Below are positions 29,388 through 38,549 of a stretch of 64,000 nucleotides of DNA, piece by piece. The notes beneath the pieces were generated by a model. That model worked only from the letters and a program-made list of their open reading frames with translations, did no database searches and was not told where the DNA came from. The stretch lies in contig DASYER010000026.1 of NCBI GenBank assembly GCA_036498905.1, positions 1 through 64,000 of the forward strand. The letters are read 5' to 3'. The stretch comes from DAIDKA01 sp036498905 (GTDB taxonomy: Bacteria; Pseudomonadota; Gammaproteobacteria; Steroidobacterales; Steroidobacteraceae). The position numbers and the translations under genes are program-made. Position 1 is the stretch's first letter. Each line of letters opens with the position of its first letter.

Positions 29388-30620
29388 TTATTCGACTTTC
29401 GGCAGCAGCACGGCCAGCACGCCGACGATCGGCAGCCACGCACAGATGCGGTAGACGAACTCGATACTGGTGGCATCGGCCAAGGCGCCCAATACCGCCG
29501 CGCCAATACCGCCCATGCCGAAGGCAAATCCGAAGAACAGACCCGCCACCGTCCCGGTCTTGCCCGGCATCAGCTCCTGCGCGTACACCAGAATTGCCGG
29601 AAAGGCCGATGCCAGAATAAAGCCGATCGGCACGGTCAGCACGCCGGTCCAGAACAGGTTGGCATGAGGCAAGGCCAGGGTGAACGGCAGAACGCCCAGG
29701 ATCGACACCCAGATGACGATCTTGCGACCGAAACGATCGCCCAACGGGCCGCCGAAAATAGTGCCCAGGGCCACTGCACCGAGGAATGTGAACAACATGA
29801 TCTGGGCATTGCGCACATCGACACTGAAGTGCTCGATCAGATAGAAGGTGTAGTAGCTGGTCAGACTCGCAAGGTAGAAGTACTTGCTGAATATCAGCGC
29901 CAGCAGCACCGCGATGGCCCCACGCACGCGCGCTGCGCTCACCTCGGGGGCAGCGCCGGCCTTGCGCGCCCGCGGCGCGAGACGGGCAAACCCGTGTTTG
30001 CGCGCCCAGTGGCCGACCTGGGTGAGCACGAGGATACCCAGCAGCGCGCATAGCCCGAACCACGCGACGCTCTTCTGTCCCAGCGGCAGCACGATGAAGG
30101 CTGCCAGCAGCGGGCCGATCGCCGAGCCCACATTGCCGCCGACCTGGAATATCGACTGCGCCAGACCATGGGCGCCCCCCGAAGCCATGCGCGCGACGCG
30201 CGAGGACTCCGGATGAAACACGCTCGATCCGGTGCCGACCAGTGCGGCGGCAATCAGCAACACAGCGAAGCTGTGCGCCGCGGCGAGCAGCAGCAGGCCA
30301 CACAGCGTGAAGCCCATGCCCACCGCCAGGGAGTAGGGCTTGGGCCTGCGATCGGTGAACGCGCCGATAATGGGCTGCAGGAGCGAGGCGGTGATCTGGT
30401 AGGTGAAAGTGAGCAGGCCGATCTGCACGAACGACATCTGGTAGGAGCTCTTGAGCATCGGATACATCGCCGGCAGCAGCGATTGCATCATGTCATTGAG
30501 CAGATGGCTGAAGCTGATGGCCAGCAATACCGACATGGCGGTCTTGTGCACCACCTGGCCCGGCGTCGCGACTTGTGAAGTGGCGTCCAATTCAAGCACC
30601 TTGGGGTCGAGCCCCGGCAC
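29388..30620 (-). CDS. fsr: MFS transporter, fosmidomycin-resistance (Fsr) type
   Basis: About 410 residues, 12 predicted helices, inner-membrane drug/proton antiporter. SVLLAISFSHLLNDMMQSLLPAMYP closely follows E. coli Fsr, and SSVFHPESSRVARMASGG is the family's central signature. The start is uncertain: given as GTG 30620, one base after the transglutaminase stop (TGAcGTG); GTG 30599 and ATG 30539 are in frame and also possible, the last leaving almost no N-terminal tail. None has a convincing ribosome-binding site, which suits coupled translation. Position suggests it belongs to the ATP-grasp/transglutaminase operon and might export its product (inference). Confidence 0.88.
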   Translation of the reverse strand: MPGLDPKVLELDATSQVATPGQVVHKTAMSVLLAISFSHLLNDMMQSLLPAMYPMLKSSYQMSFVQIGLLTFTYQITASLLQPIIGAFTDRRPKPYSLAVGMGFTLCGLLLLAAAHSFAVLLIAAALVGTGSSVFHPESSRVARMASGGAHGLAQSIFQVGGNVGSAIGPLLAAFIVLPLGQKSVAWFGLCALLGILVLTQVGHWARKHGFARLAPRARKAGAAPEVSAARVRGAIAVLLALIFSKYFYLASLTSYYTFYLIEHFSVDVRNAQIMLFTFLGAVALGTIFGGPLGDRFGRKIVIWVSILGVLPFTLALPHANLFWTGVLTVPIGFILASAFPAILVYAQELMPGKTGTVAGLFFGFAFGMGGIGAAVLGALADATSIEFVYRICAWLPIVGVLAVLLPKVE

Positions 30621-30621
30621 G

Positions 30622-31536
30622 TCAATTGAGCGCGTCGAGAGCCTCCACCGTGACATTGACGGACAGACTGTGCCTGCCGCCTCCGAGGATGATTCCGCGC
30701 AATGGCGAGACGTCCCCGAAATCGCGTCCCCATGCGACGGCCACGTGCTCGAGGCCCACCCAGACATTGTTGGTCGGGTCCAGCTCGATCCAGCCGAATG
30801 GTGGACTATACACTGCGACCCATGCGTGCGATGCGCCGCCGCCGATCAGCGGCGCGCCCGATGCTGCGGCCGATGCCGGCTCGCTGCGCACATAGCCGCT
30901 AACATAGCGGGCCGCAAGGCCCCGGGAACGCAGACAGGCTATCATGAGGTGCGCGAAGTCCTGGCAGACGCCGTGGCGTTTTTCCAGCACTTCCGTCAAC
31001 GGCGTGGACACGTCGGTCGCCCCCGGCGCGTAGCGCAGCTCGCGGTGCAGGGTTCGCATCAGGTCGCCGGCACAGCTGAGCACGGGCTTATCCGGCCCGA
31101 AGCACTCGGCACCGAAATCGGTGAACGCGCGCTTGACGCGCACATAAGGCGACTCGTGTCGAAAACGGCAGATATCCAGATTGGCGCGCGGTGGCCAATT
31201 ACCGTGATAGGTCAGGTCGCTCGCGACCCGCTCCCAAGGATAGGTCTCATCGGCTCGCACGTTCGGGCGGGGATGCACCGCGACCTGCATGTCAGTGATT
31301 ACGGTGAGCTCGCGGTGCGGGCTCTGAAACTCCACGCGCGTGACCGGATTGCCGAACGCGTCGATTTCCTCGCGCCGGTGGGTGGGTTCCGGAGATATCT
31401 GCAGCATGTGCTCGAGACATTGCTGGTAGGCGCCGGGCCGCGGTACCAGATGCAGCAGATGATGCGAATGTGCGACATCGGCGGCATACACATACCGGGT
31501 TTCATGAATGATGCGATATTGCTGCTGTAGTCTCAT
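30622..31536 (-). CDS. Transglutaminase-like cysteine protease-fold protein
   Basis: 304 residues. An N-terminal beta domain (YRIIHETRYVYAADVAHSHH, the bacterial transglutaminase N-terminal region) is followed by a papain-like transglutaminase core with catalytic Cys in KRHGVCQDFAHLMIACLR, His in GASHAWVAVYSP and Asp in GWIELDPTNN. Such proteins are regularly encoded with circularly permuted ATP-grasp and alpha-E proteins and are predicted to cleave or cross-link peptides or isopeptide bonds. No signal peptide, so cytosolic. The start ATG overlaps the stop of the fused ATP-grasp gene by 4 bp. Confidence 0.9.
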   Translation of the reverse strand: MRLQQQYRIIHETRYVYAADVAHSHHLLHLVPRPGAYQQCLEHMLQISPEPTHRREEIDAFGNPVTRVEFQSPHRELTVITDMQVAVHPRPNVRADETYPWERVASDLTYHGNWPPRANLDICRFRHESPYVRVKRAFTDFGAECFGPDKPVLSCAGDLMRTLHRELRYAPGATDVSTPLTEVLEKRHGVCQDFAHLMIACLRSRGLAARYVSGYVRSEPASAAASGAPLIGGGASHAWVAVYSPPFGWIELDPTNNVWVGLEHVAVAWGRDFGDVSPLRGIILGGGRHSLSVNVTVEALDALN

Positions 31537-33944
31537 GTCGCCAGCGCCTGTGAATCCAGCCCCGCATGAGAGAACTGCCGCATCGACAGCCGGTCGGAGA
31601 ACCGGTTCGTGGCCGTTGCGACTTTCTGCAGGCCTGCGGCGAGGTGCAGGCGCGCCGCCGCCGCTGCCGGCCCTTCGTCCTCCAGAGCCGTCAGCTGTGA
31701 GTCCGTGAGCGCCGGAATCGGCTCATCGGGAGCATCGCCAATCTGAAGTCGCAGAATTTTCGAAAGTTCGTGCATGTCGCCTCTGATCCCCTGCCACTGG
31801 AAAGCGAGGCCCCGGGGATATTGTGCGTCGCGCATCAGCAGCTCCAGCATCGCGCCGAGCCGCGGCGCGGCGACACCGTCGCACACGCTCAGTAGCCACT
31901 GCACGTTGCCATGTTGCTGCGCATGCTCCTGTGCCAGATGCTGCGACAACAGCCGCGCCATGAACTGCAGGCGCTCCAAGCGGCGACCGATGCGCAGCAG
32001 ACGCCAGCCGGCGTCTGGCGTCACCTCATTTCCTGTGAATTGCGCCAGCGCGGCGAGCGACACCAGCAGCCCGTCAAGGGTCTGATGTGGGGGCGCCCCC
32101 ACCCGCACGCCAGTGCGCAGCTGTTGCTGCAGGCTGGATACGGTCTGCCAGCACAGGCCGGGTAAGCGGCCACGCACCTGTGAGGCGCACCAGCCAAGGC
32201 GGCGGATGTCCGCCATCAGTCCGTGCGGATCGTCTTCGTCATCGAGAGCAGCGCTTGGATCGGTATCCGCACGGATCACAAAGAGGTCCCGGCACATGCG
32301 CACTGCGTTTCGCCGCAGCTCTGATTCCATCGGAGCCGCGAGTGTGGCGCGCAACAGCCCCGCCTTGTCTTCGCAGCGCACGGCATAGCGCCCCATCCAG
32401 TACAGGTTCTCGACCAGTCGCGATGGCATCAGATCCGTGCGCGTCGACACGCGCGCCGCAGCTACGGGCGGTGGTTGTGGGACCGCCTGCTCCGGGTCGG
32501 GCAGGACCCAAATGTCCTTGCTTGCACCTCCATCTTGAGTGGTCACCGCATTGATGGAGGCATCCGCCGCGACGCGCGCCAGGCCTCCAGGCAACACCAT
32601 GAGACCGGCGGCGGTCGCGAAGGCATAGACGCGGATGGTGACCGCCTTGGCGGTAAAATCGGACCCGCCATCGCCACCCAGCACCGGCGCCTGTGACAAC
32701 GCGAGATGTTCCTGGGCCACATAGGCGTAGGGACGCGTGCGCAGTCGCGTGATCAGCGCCTCGCGTGCGCGACCCACCAATGCACGGCCGAATACCGGCT
32801 CGAAGCGCTGATTCGGGTAGGCCGGCTTGACCACCAGGTCATCGAGATTGGATAGCACGAACTCCAGGGCTGACGCTTCCCCGCACCACCATGTCGCCAC
32901 CGACGGCAGGGCGAGATCCTCGCCTAGTAACCGTCGCGCAATCCCTGGATGGAAACCCAGCCATGCGGCGGACTCCAGCACGCCGCTGCCCAGGGCATTG
33001 GCCAGCACTATCCGCCCTGCACGCACGGCGCCCAGCAGTCCCGGAACACCGAGGGCGGAGTCGCTGCGTAGTTCCAGCGGATCACAGAAATCATCGTCGA
33101 GGCGGCGCAGGATCGCGTGGACGCGCTTCGGACCCGCCAGCGTCTTTAGATACACGGTATCGTCGCGTACGGTGAGATCGGTGCCCTCCGCGAGGGTGAC
33201 ACCCAACTCGCGCGCCAGATAGGCGTGCTCGAAATAGGTCTCATTGAATGGACCCGGCGTGAGCACGACGGCCAGCGGGTCCTCGCCCGGATCGACGTGC
33301 TTCAGAAGATTGAAGCGCAAAGCGGCGAAGAATCCGCGCAATTTGCGCACATCCAGCTCGCGGATCGGATCAGGCAGCACCTGCTCGATAATCTCGCGGT
33401 TCTCCAGGGCGTACCCCGCACCGGACGGACACTGGGTGCGGTCGGCGAGTACCCACCAGCGCCCGTCGGGCGCCCGCGCCAGATCCACAGCATAGATGTG
33501 CAGCCAGCTGCCGCCCGGTGGCACGACACCGAGCGCGGGCCACAGGAAATTCGGATGACCGAAGGGCAGTTCAGGTGGCACGAGGCCTTCGGCGATGAGG
33601 CGCTGCTGGCCATATAGATCCGCCAGCAGTGCATCGAGTGCTCGCGCACGTTGGGCAACACCCCGTTCGATATGCCGCCATTCTTCGGCTGACATCATCA
33701 GCGGCAGTGGGTCGAGCGCCCAGGGTCGATCGGTTCCCGTCGAGTCCGCGTAGACATTGTAGGTGACGCCGTTTGCCTTGATCAGCTGACGGGTCAACTC
33801 AATGCCCCGTCGTGACACATCGGCACCAAAGTGGGTGCCTAGCCGGTCAAACAGCGTCTTCCAATGCGGCCGCAGAGCGCCGGTGTCGTCCAGCAGCTCG
33901 TCGTACCGTCGCGCATCGGCTGAGTAGCCGTTATGAATGGACAA
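31533..33944 (-). CDS. Circularly permuted ATP-grasp / alpha-E fusion protein
   Basis: 803 residues. N-terminal circularly permuted type 2 ATP-grasp (DUF404/DUF407; VVLTPGPFNETYFEHAYLAR and LRRLDDDFCDPLELRSDS are diagnostic) and C-terminal alpha-E domain (DUF403; SRLVENLYWMGRYAVRCEDKAGLLRA, about residues 510-800). ATP-grasp enzymes ligate amines to carboxylates; here a peptide-bond-forming role is predicted. TTG 33944 was chosen because GGAGAG lies six bases upstream; ATG 34076 would fill the divergent promoter. Compared with the split copy at 34115, the Gly-rich loop is missing: K373 is followed by PAYPNQRFEPVFG rather than PVDGSGGYG, and HVDLRPF is VTIRVYAF, so ATP binding may be altered. 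Confidence 0.9.
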   Translation of the reverse strand: MSIHNGYSADARRYDELLDDTGALRPHWKTLFDRLGTHFGADVSRRGIELTRQLIKANGVTYNVYADSTGTDRPWALDPLPLMMSAEEWRHIERGVAQRARALDALLADLYGQQRLIAEGLVPPELPFGHPNFLWPALGVVPPGGSWLHIYAVDLARAPDGRWWVLADRTQCPSGAGYALENREIIEQVLPDPIRELDVRKLRGFFAALRFNLLKHVDPGEDPLAVVLTPGPFNETYFEHAYLARELGVTLAEGTDLTVRDDTVYLKTLAGPKRVHAILRRLDDDFCDPLELRSDSALGVPGLLGAVRAGRIVLANALGSGVLESAAWLGFHPGIARRLLGEDLALPSVATWWCGEASALEFVLSNLDDLVVKPAYPNQRFEPVFGRALVGRAREALITRLRTRPYAYVAQEHLALSQAPVLGGDGGSDFTAKAVTIRVYAFATAAGLMVLPGGLARVAADASINAVTTQDGGASKDIWVLPDPEQAVPQPPPVAAARVSTRTDLMPSRLVENLYWMGRYAVRCEDKAGLLRATLAAPMESELRRNAVRMCRDLFVIRADTDPSAALDDEDDPHGLMADIRRLGWCASQVRGRLPGLCWQTVSSLQQQLRTGVRVGAPPHQTLDGLLVSLAALAQFTGNEVTPDAGWRLLRIGRRLERLQFMARLLSQHLAQEHAQQHGNVQWLLSVCDGVAAPRLGAMLELLMRDAQYPRGLAFQWQGIRGDMHELSKILRLQIGDAPDEPIPALTDSQLTALEDEGPAAAAARLHLAAGLQKVATATNRFSDRLSMRQFSHAGLDSQALAT

Positions 33945-34114
33945 GGACGCTCTCCGGCACAACTTCTGGGGCGCAGTATACGGGGCGATTGCGCCCTCCT
34001 GTACGCACCAATTTGGCCCACGATGCACCAAGAAGTAGCGAATGCCTTGTATTGTTTGAAGCGCGTGCATGCGCACTGGTATGTTGCTGAAGAACTCGTG
34101 CCCGTCGAGATGAC
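33945..34114. promoter_or_regulatory. Divergent control region between the two ATP-grasp operons
   Basis: 170 bp between the TTG start of the fused gene and the ATG of the split gene. Contains one perfect inverted repeat, GGGCG-ATTG-CGCCC at 33983-33996, and AT-rich patches near 34040-34060 where a rightward promoter would fit. No convincing -35/-10 pair. Confidence 0.35.
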
Positions 34115-35566
34115 ATGCGTATTGACTGGACCTCGTATTCCGCGCCCGGATTGCACGATGAGCTGATCGGCCCAGGCGGCGGCGCGCGTGTCGCCGGCCG
34201 CGCGCTCGCCCGCTACTTGACCGAACTGGGTGGTGTGGAGATTGGCGTGCGTCAGCAGGCCGCGGAACTGGCGATCAAGGCGATGGGAATCACCTTTACG
34301 GTGTATCACGAGCAGGGCGGATCGATCGATCGCTCATGGCCACTGTGCATCATTCCTCGAACGATCGCGCGCCGCGAGTGGGCCCGCATTGAATCCGGAC
34401 TGCGGCAGCGCGTCGCCGCGATCAATCGCTTCATCGATGACATCTACCACCAGCAGCGCATTGTCGCGGACGGCATCGTGCCGATCGGCATCATCGCCTC
34501 GTCGCGCAACTTCCGTCCCCTGTGCATGGGTGTGTCGCCCCCGGGACGGTGTTGGGCACACATCTGTGGATCGGATCTGATCCGCGGGGCCGACGGCACG
34601 GTCTACGTGCTCGAAGACAATCTGCGTGTGCCGTCGGGCGTGTCGTACATGATCGAGAACCGTCAGGTCATCAAGCGGGTATTTCCCGAGCTGTTCGACA
34701 GTGCCGTGATTCTCCCTGTCGATGACTACCCGGCGCAGCTGTACGACATGCTGGCGGCCCTCGCGACCCGTACCGTGGACAAGCCCGAGGTCGTGGTGCT
34801 GACTCCAGGCATCTATAATTCGGCTTACTTCGAGCACGCCTATCTGGCGCGTCAGATGGGCTGCGAGCTGGTCGAGGGCCGTGACCTGCGCGTGAGCGAC
34901 GATGACTGCGTATTCATGCAGACCACCCGTGGTGAACAGCGCGTGGATGTCATCTACCGGCGCATCGATGATGACTTCCTGGACCCGGAGGCCTTTCGCG
35001 CCGATTCGACGCTCGGGGTGCCCGGACTGATGCGCGCCTGGGCCAAGGGCAATGTGGCGCTGGCCAACGCGCCCGGCGCGGGTGTCGCCGATGACAAATT
35101 GGTGTACACCTATGTCCCGGAGATGATCCGCTACTATCTCGGTGAGACACCAATTCTGCCGAATGTGCCGTCATGGCGCTGCGGCGAGCCGAAGGAACTC
35201 CAGTATGTGCTGGCGAACCTTGCGTCGCTGGTCGTGAAGCCCGTCGATGGCTCCGGTGGCTATGGCATGCTCATGGGCCCGATGTCCTCGCAGCGCGAAC
35301 GCGCACAGTTTGCCGTTCAGCTGAAGGCCGCGCCGCGCAATTTTATTGCCCAGCCCGTCATCACTTTGTCCACCGTACCCACCTTCGTTGGAGACCGACT
35401 GGAGCCGCGTCATGTGGACCTGCGCCCTTTCGTGCTCAGCGGACCTTCAACGTATGTCACGACCGGGGGACTCACACGCGTCGCTTTGCGCGCCGGCTCG
35501 CTGGTCGTGAATTCATCACAGGGCGGCGGTAGCAAGGACACCTGGATCGTGGATACGGAGGACTAA
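34115..35566 (+). CDS. Circularly permuted ATP-grasp type 2 protein (DUF404/DUF407)
   Basis: 483 residues. Same family as the N-terminal half of the fusion at 31533-33944, but with intact nucleotide-binding features: K375 in SLVVKPVDGSGGYGMLMG, and EPRHVDLRPFVLSG, GLTRVAL and SSQGGGSKDTWIV at the end. VVVLTPGIYNSAYFEHAYLA and VIYRRIDDDFLDPEAFRADS are diagnostic. Predicted to make an amide or peptide bond using ATP; the substrate is unknown. It is followed 6 bp later by a separate alpha-E gene, so this operon is the split equivalent of the fused gene. No signal peptide. Confidence 0.92.
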   Translation: MRIDWTSYSAPGLHDELIGPGGGARVAGRALARYLTELGGVEIGVRQQAAELAIKAMGITFTVYHEQGGSIDRSWPLCIIPRTIARREWARIESGLRQRVAAINRFIDDIYHQQRIVADGIVPIGIIASSRNFRPLCMGVSPPGRCWAHICGSDLIRGADGTVYVLEDNLRVPSGVSYMIENRQVIKRVFPELFDSAVILPVDDYPAQLYDMLAALATRTVDKPEVVVLTPGIYNSAYFEHAYLARQMGCELVEGRDLRVSDDDCVFMQTTRGEQRVDVIYRRIDDDFLDPEAFRADSTLGVPGLMRAWAKGNVALANAPGAGVADDKLVYTYVPEMIRYYLGETPILPNVPSWRCGEPKELQYVLANLASLVVKPVDGSGGYGMLMGPMSSQRERAQFAVQLKAAPRNFIAQPVITLSTVPTFVGDRLEPRHVDLRPFVLSGPSTYVTTGGLTRVALRAGSLVVNSSQGGGSKDTWIVDTED

Positions 35567-35572
35567 CGCAAC

Positions 35573-36571
35573 GTGCTTGCCCGGGTTGCCGAAAACATCT
35601 ACTGGTTGGCGCGTTATCTGGAGCGCGCCGAAAACACTGCGCGCCTGATCAGCGTCAATGCCAATCTGCTGCTGGACCTGCAGCGCGGGTACGAGTTGGG
35701 CTGGTTGCCGCTCATCGAGATCACCGACAGCCGGATCGCGTTTGATTCACAGAAGCGACGCAGCGACGAGCGTGAGGTCGTACAGTTCCTGCTCGCGGAT
35801 CCTGAGAATCCGGGATCGATCAGCTCCTCGTTGAATTGGGCGCGCGAAAACGCGCGCACGCTGCGCGACATCCTGCCCGATGAGGCCTGGGAAATCCTCA
35901 ATGAATTCTTCCAGGAGTTCACCGCGCAGCTGCCGGCCGGTTTGAAGCGCCGCACCCGTTACGATTTCCTCAAGCGCATCGTGCTCGGCTCGCAGACGCT
36001 TGCCGGAGTGCTCGACGGCACCATGAGCCGCACCGACGCGTACACGTTCGTGATGCTGGGTCGCAACCTCGAGCGTGCGGACATGACCAGCCGCATTGTT
36101 GATGTGCGCTCGGCGCAGATCCTGCCGGCGGCAGCTTCCGATCTCGGCCCGTTCCACACGATTCAGTGGATCAGTGTGCTGCGCTCCTTATCCGGCCAAC
36201 ACATGTACCGGCAGACTCGTCGGGCCCGCGTAAGCCGCGTTGAATGCCTGGATTTTGCCTTGCGTGATGCGGAGTTTCCGCGCTCCTGCCTGTTCTGCCT
36301 GCATCAGATCGAGCTGTCATTGCGGACCCTTTCGCGCAATTCCGGTGTGCTGGGCACTCTGGCTGGCGCGCATCGGTTTCTGACCCAGATCGATTTTGGT
36401 AAGATCGACCAGCCCGGCCTGCATCAGCTGATCGATCAGCTGCAGGTGTATCTGAGTGGCGTTCACGCGAGCATCGCCCAAGCCTATTTCCCGGCACCGC
36501 CCGGCCTTGCGCGCCGACCGATTGAGAGGCAGGTGCAGGACGGCCGCAGCACGCTGCCGCTATTCGCCTAA
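35573..36571 (+). CDS. Alpha-E domain protein (DUF403)
   Basis: 332 residues, almost entirely alpha-helical. Starts (GTG) MLARVAENIYWLARYLERAENTARLI, the typical family beginning with conserved Glu residues; later RNLERADMTSRIVDVR and WISVLRSLSGQHMYRQ. Alpha-E proteins always occur with circularly permuted ATP-grasp proteins, fused or adjacent, and are thought to assist them; no activity is established to my knowledge. GGAGG at 35557-35561 is the ribosome-binding site. Its last 12 bp overlap the convergent glycosyltransferase gene. Confidence 0.93.
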   Translation: MLARVAENIYWLARYLERAENTARLISVNANLLLDLQRGYELGWLPLIEITDSRIAFDSQKRRSDEREVVQFLLADPENPGSISSSLNWARENARTLRDILPDEAWEILNEFFQEFTAQLPAGLKRRTRYDFLKRIVLGSQTLAGVLDGTMSRTDAYTFVMLGRNLERADMTSRIVDVRSAQILPAAASDLGPFHTIQWISVLRSLSGQHMYRQTRRARVSRVECLDFALRDAEFPRSCLFCLHQIELSLRTLSRNSGVLGTLAGAHRFLTQIDFGKIDQPGLHQLIDQLQVYLSGVHASIAQAYFPAPPGLARRPIERQVQDGRSTLPLFA

Positions 36572-37627
36572 GGCCGCACTGACCTGGGCGGCCGTCTCTT
36601 GCGGTGTCAGCTGTGCGATCGAAATGCTGCGATCGATGTTCTTGAGCGGCCCGTACAGGATCGGATCAGTCACCTGAAACAGCCCGATGGTGGGTGTATC
36701 GGTGGTACTGGCCAGGTGCATGGGGCCGGCGTCAGCCGACACGAACATCCGCAGGGTTGAGATGGCCGCCGTCAGCTGTCGCTGACTGGGCAGATGCAGC
36801 GTCGCGAATCCTGAGACGGTGGGCGCCGCGCTTGCGCCCGGCAGGAACTCGAAGGGGATGACTTGCGGGCGCAAGGCCAGCAGGGCCTGCCAGAATCCCT
36901 CCCACCACGATGGCGGTAGCGCCTTCAATCCGGTGGCATGCCCGAAGTAGCCGACGATGGGCCGATCGGGCGCGGCTTCGATGCGCGCTTCCTTAAGCGC
37001 CGTTGCGATGGCCGCGCGAGCGGCCACCACTTCCTCGGGCTGCAGTGCCAGACGCAGGTGCAGCGCCGCCGGCTCCCAAGCCTCGCCGAGGGCCGTGAGC
37101 AGGTAGGCGGGCTGCCGGCCCTGATGCATGACTTGCGCCGGCAGTGGCACCGAGTGGGTGAGAGCGGCCCATTGCGAGGGCATGTTGAATCCGAGACGGA
37201 AGCGGGCGCGGCTGAGCGAGAGGATCAGCCGCCCGCTGGTGGAAAACGGGGTGGGGTCGATGGCCAGGTCGTAGTGGGTGCTGCGCAGCTGACGCAGCGC
37301 GCGCAGGTATCCGGAGATGAGATTGATGCCCTTGTGGGGGAACAGGATCACCCGGCGCACACCGGGCATGCCCGCCAGCAGCGCCGGAGCATGCGGATAG
37401 GAGAGCGCCAGGTCGATGCGTGCCTCGGGCAGTAAAGCGTGCAGCCGTGCGATCAGCGGAGTCAGGAACAAGGTGTTCCCGAGCCGGCCGTTGATGCGGC
37501 CAATGAGCACCGAGTGGATGTCGCGCGGGTCGAGCCGGCCGGCAGTGCGCCGCGGGCCGATCAGCCGCTGCAGTACCAGGCCCAGCCGGTAACGCAGCTG
37601 CCCGCGCAGTTCGCGCTCGAACCTCAA
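36560..37627 (-). CDS. Glycosyltransferase family 9 (heptosyltransferase-like)
   Basis: 355 residues. SVLIGRINGRLGNTLFLTPLIARL matches the N-terminal GT9 pattern (heptosyltransferase: RxGDxxxxTP), and MFVSADAGPMHLASTTDTPTIGLF is the conserved C-terminal nucleotide-sugar block. It probably adds a sugar, possibly ADP-heptose, to lipopolysaccharide core at the inner face of the cytoplasmic membrane; no other LPS gene is near. The start is a TTG overlapping the SYLF gene stop (TTGA), so the two are coupled; no ATG occurs before the conserved domain. Convergent overlap with the alpha-E gene at the end. Confidence 0.85.
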   Translation of the reverse strand: MRFERELRGQLRYRLGLVLQRLIGPRRTAGRLDPRDIHSVLIGRINGRLGNTLFLTPLIARLHALLPEARIDLALSYPHAPALLAGMPGVRRVILFPHKGINLISGYLRALRQLRSTHYDLAIDPTPFSTSGRLILSLSRARFRLGFNMPSQWAALTHSVPLPAQVMHQGRQPAYLLTALGEAWEPAALHLRLALQPEEVVAARAAIATALKEARIEAAPDRPIVGYFGHATGLKALPPSWWEGFWQALLALRPQVIPFEFLPGASAAPTVSGFATLHLPSQRQLTAAISTLRMFVSADAGPMHLASTTDTPTIGLFQVTDPILYGPLKNIDRSISIAQLTPQETAAQVSAALGE

Positions 37628-38445
37628 TGCGCCGGCGGCTCCTGGCCGGGCTTCGGGTCAGACAGCGGGAAGGTCTGCGCGCTGCCGCCGGCGGCCGGCG
37701 CTGCAGCGGGCGCCGCGTTGCTCGCCGGGGTTGCGGCCGGCGGAGCCGTCGCACTCGAACCGGTGCTGCGGGCCACGGTGTCCAGGAAGCGCCTGGCGAT
37801 ATCGCTGTTGGTCCTGACGCCGCCGTTGATGATGTCGTAGGCGTTGACCACACCCTTGTCATAGAAGCGGCCATTGGCATTGTTGTCGATGGTCAGGGCG
37901 CTGCCATCGAGCGCGACACCCGCGAACAGGCCGCGACTGCGCGAGTAGGAGTACACCTCCGAGGACAGAGTCGGATCGGTGCCGGCTGAGGCGCTACGAC
38001 CGACCGGTCCGGCGGCCACCGAGGCATCCGCACCCAGCGTCAACTGGCCGCTGGCGATACGATCAATGCTGCGCTTGGTCGTGAACACCAGGATGACATC
38101 GGTGGAGGTGACACCCCACTGAAAACCGAAGCTGCCACCTGTCAGATTGACGAATATCGGGTCGCTGAAATGTCCGCTGGGATCACGCGCCACCAGCACG
38201 CCATTGCCGCGGCGACCTCCGAAGAAGAAGGCGATCTTGGTGACATCCGGTACCACGGCGATGCCATACGCGCGTTCCAGCAGGCGCGTGGGCACGACCT
38301 GGTCGGGTGAGCCCAAGGCGTCGTTCAGGACCTGGCTCGCGGTCAGCAGCCGCGCCTCCTCGCGACCCTGGGCGTGCACGGCGACACTGCTGAACACCAA
38401 TGCAAGAGCGGCTATGAGACCAGTTATTCCGGTGCGGTTTCGCAT
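37624..38445 (-). CDS. SYLF (YSC84-like) lipid-binding protein, exported
   Basis: 273 residues. Signal peptide MRNRTGITGLIAALALVFSSVAVHAQ, then a SYLF/YSC84 domain: LLERAYGIAVVPDVTKIAFFFGGRRGNGVLVAR, GGSFGFQWGVTSTDVILVFT, and SYSRSRGLFAGVALDGSALTID near its end. SYLF domains bind phosphoinositides or other lipids in eukaryotes; bacterial exported ones are of unknown role. An Ala/Pro-rich low-complexity tail (about 50 residues) follows. ATG 38445 has AAGGA upstream. First gene of a pair with the glycosyltransferase. Confidence 0.87.
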   Translation of the reverse strand: MRNRTGITGLIAALALVFSSVAVHAQGREEARLLTASQVLNDALGSPDQVVPTRLLERAYGIAVVPDVTKIAFFFGGRRGNGVLVARDPSGHFSDPIFVNLTGGSFGFQWGVTSTDVILVFTTKRSIDRIASGQLTLGADASVAAGPVGRSASAGTDPTLSSEVYSYSRSRGLFAGVALDGSALTIDNNANGRFYDKGVVNAYDIINGGVRTNSDIARRFLDTVARSTGSSATAPPAATPASNAAPAAAPAAGGSAQTFPLSDPKPGQEPPAH

Positions 38446-38549
38446 GCGCGGGATCCTTGAGTTGAATTGTGCCAAGCTTACTCCAGCTGGGCATACAGTT
38501 GGACATACGTTTCGCCCGGCCATTCATGCCAATCGGGAAGTTTTCAGCA

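Noticed and set aside
33945..34076. ATG 34076 as the start of the fused ATP-grasp protein
   Set aside because: It would add 44 residues without family similarity across the divergent control region, while TTG 33944 has a well-spaced GGAGAG.
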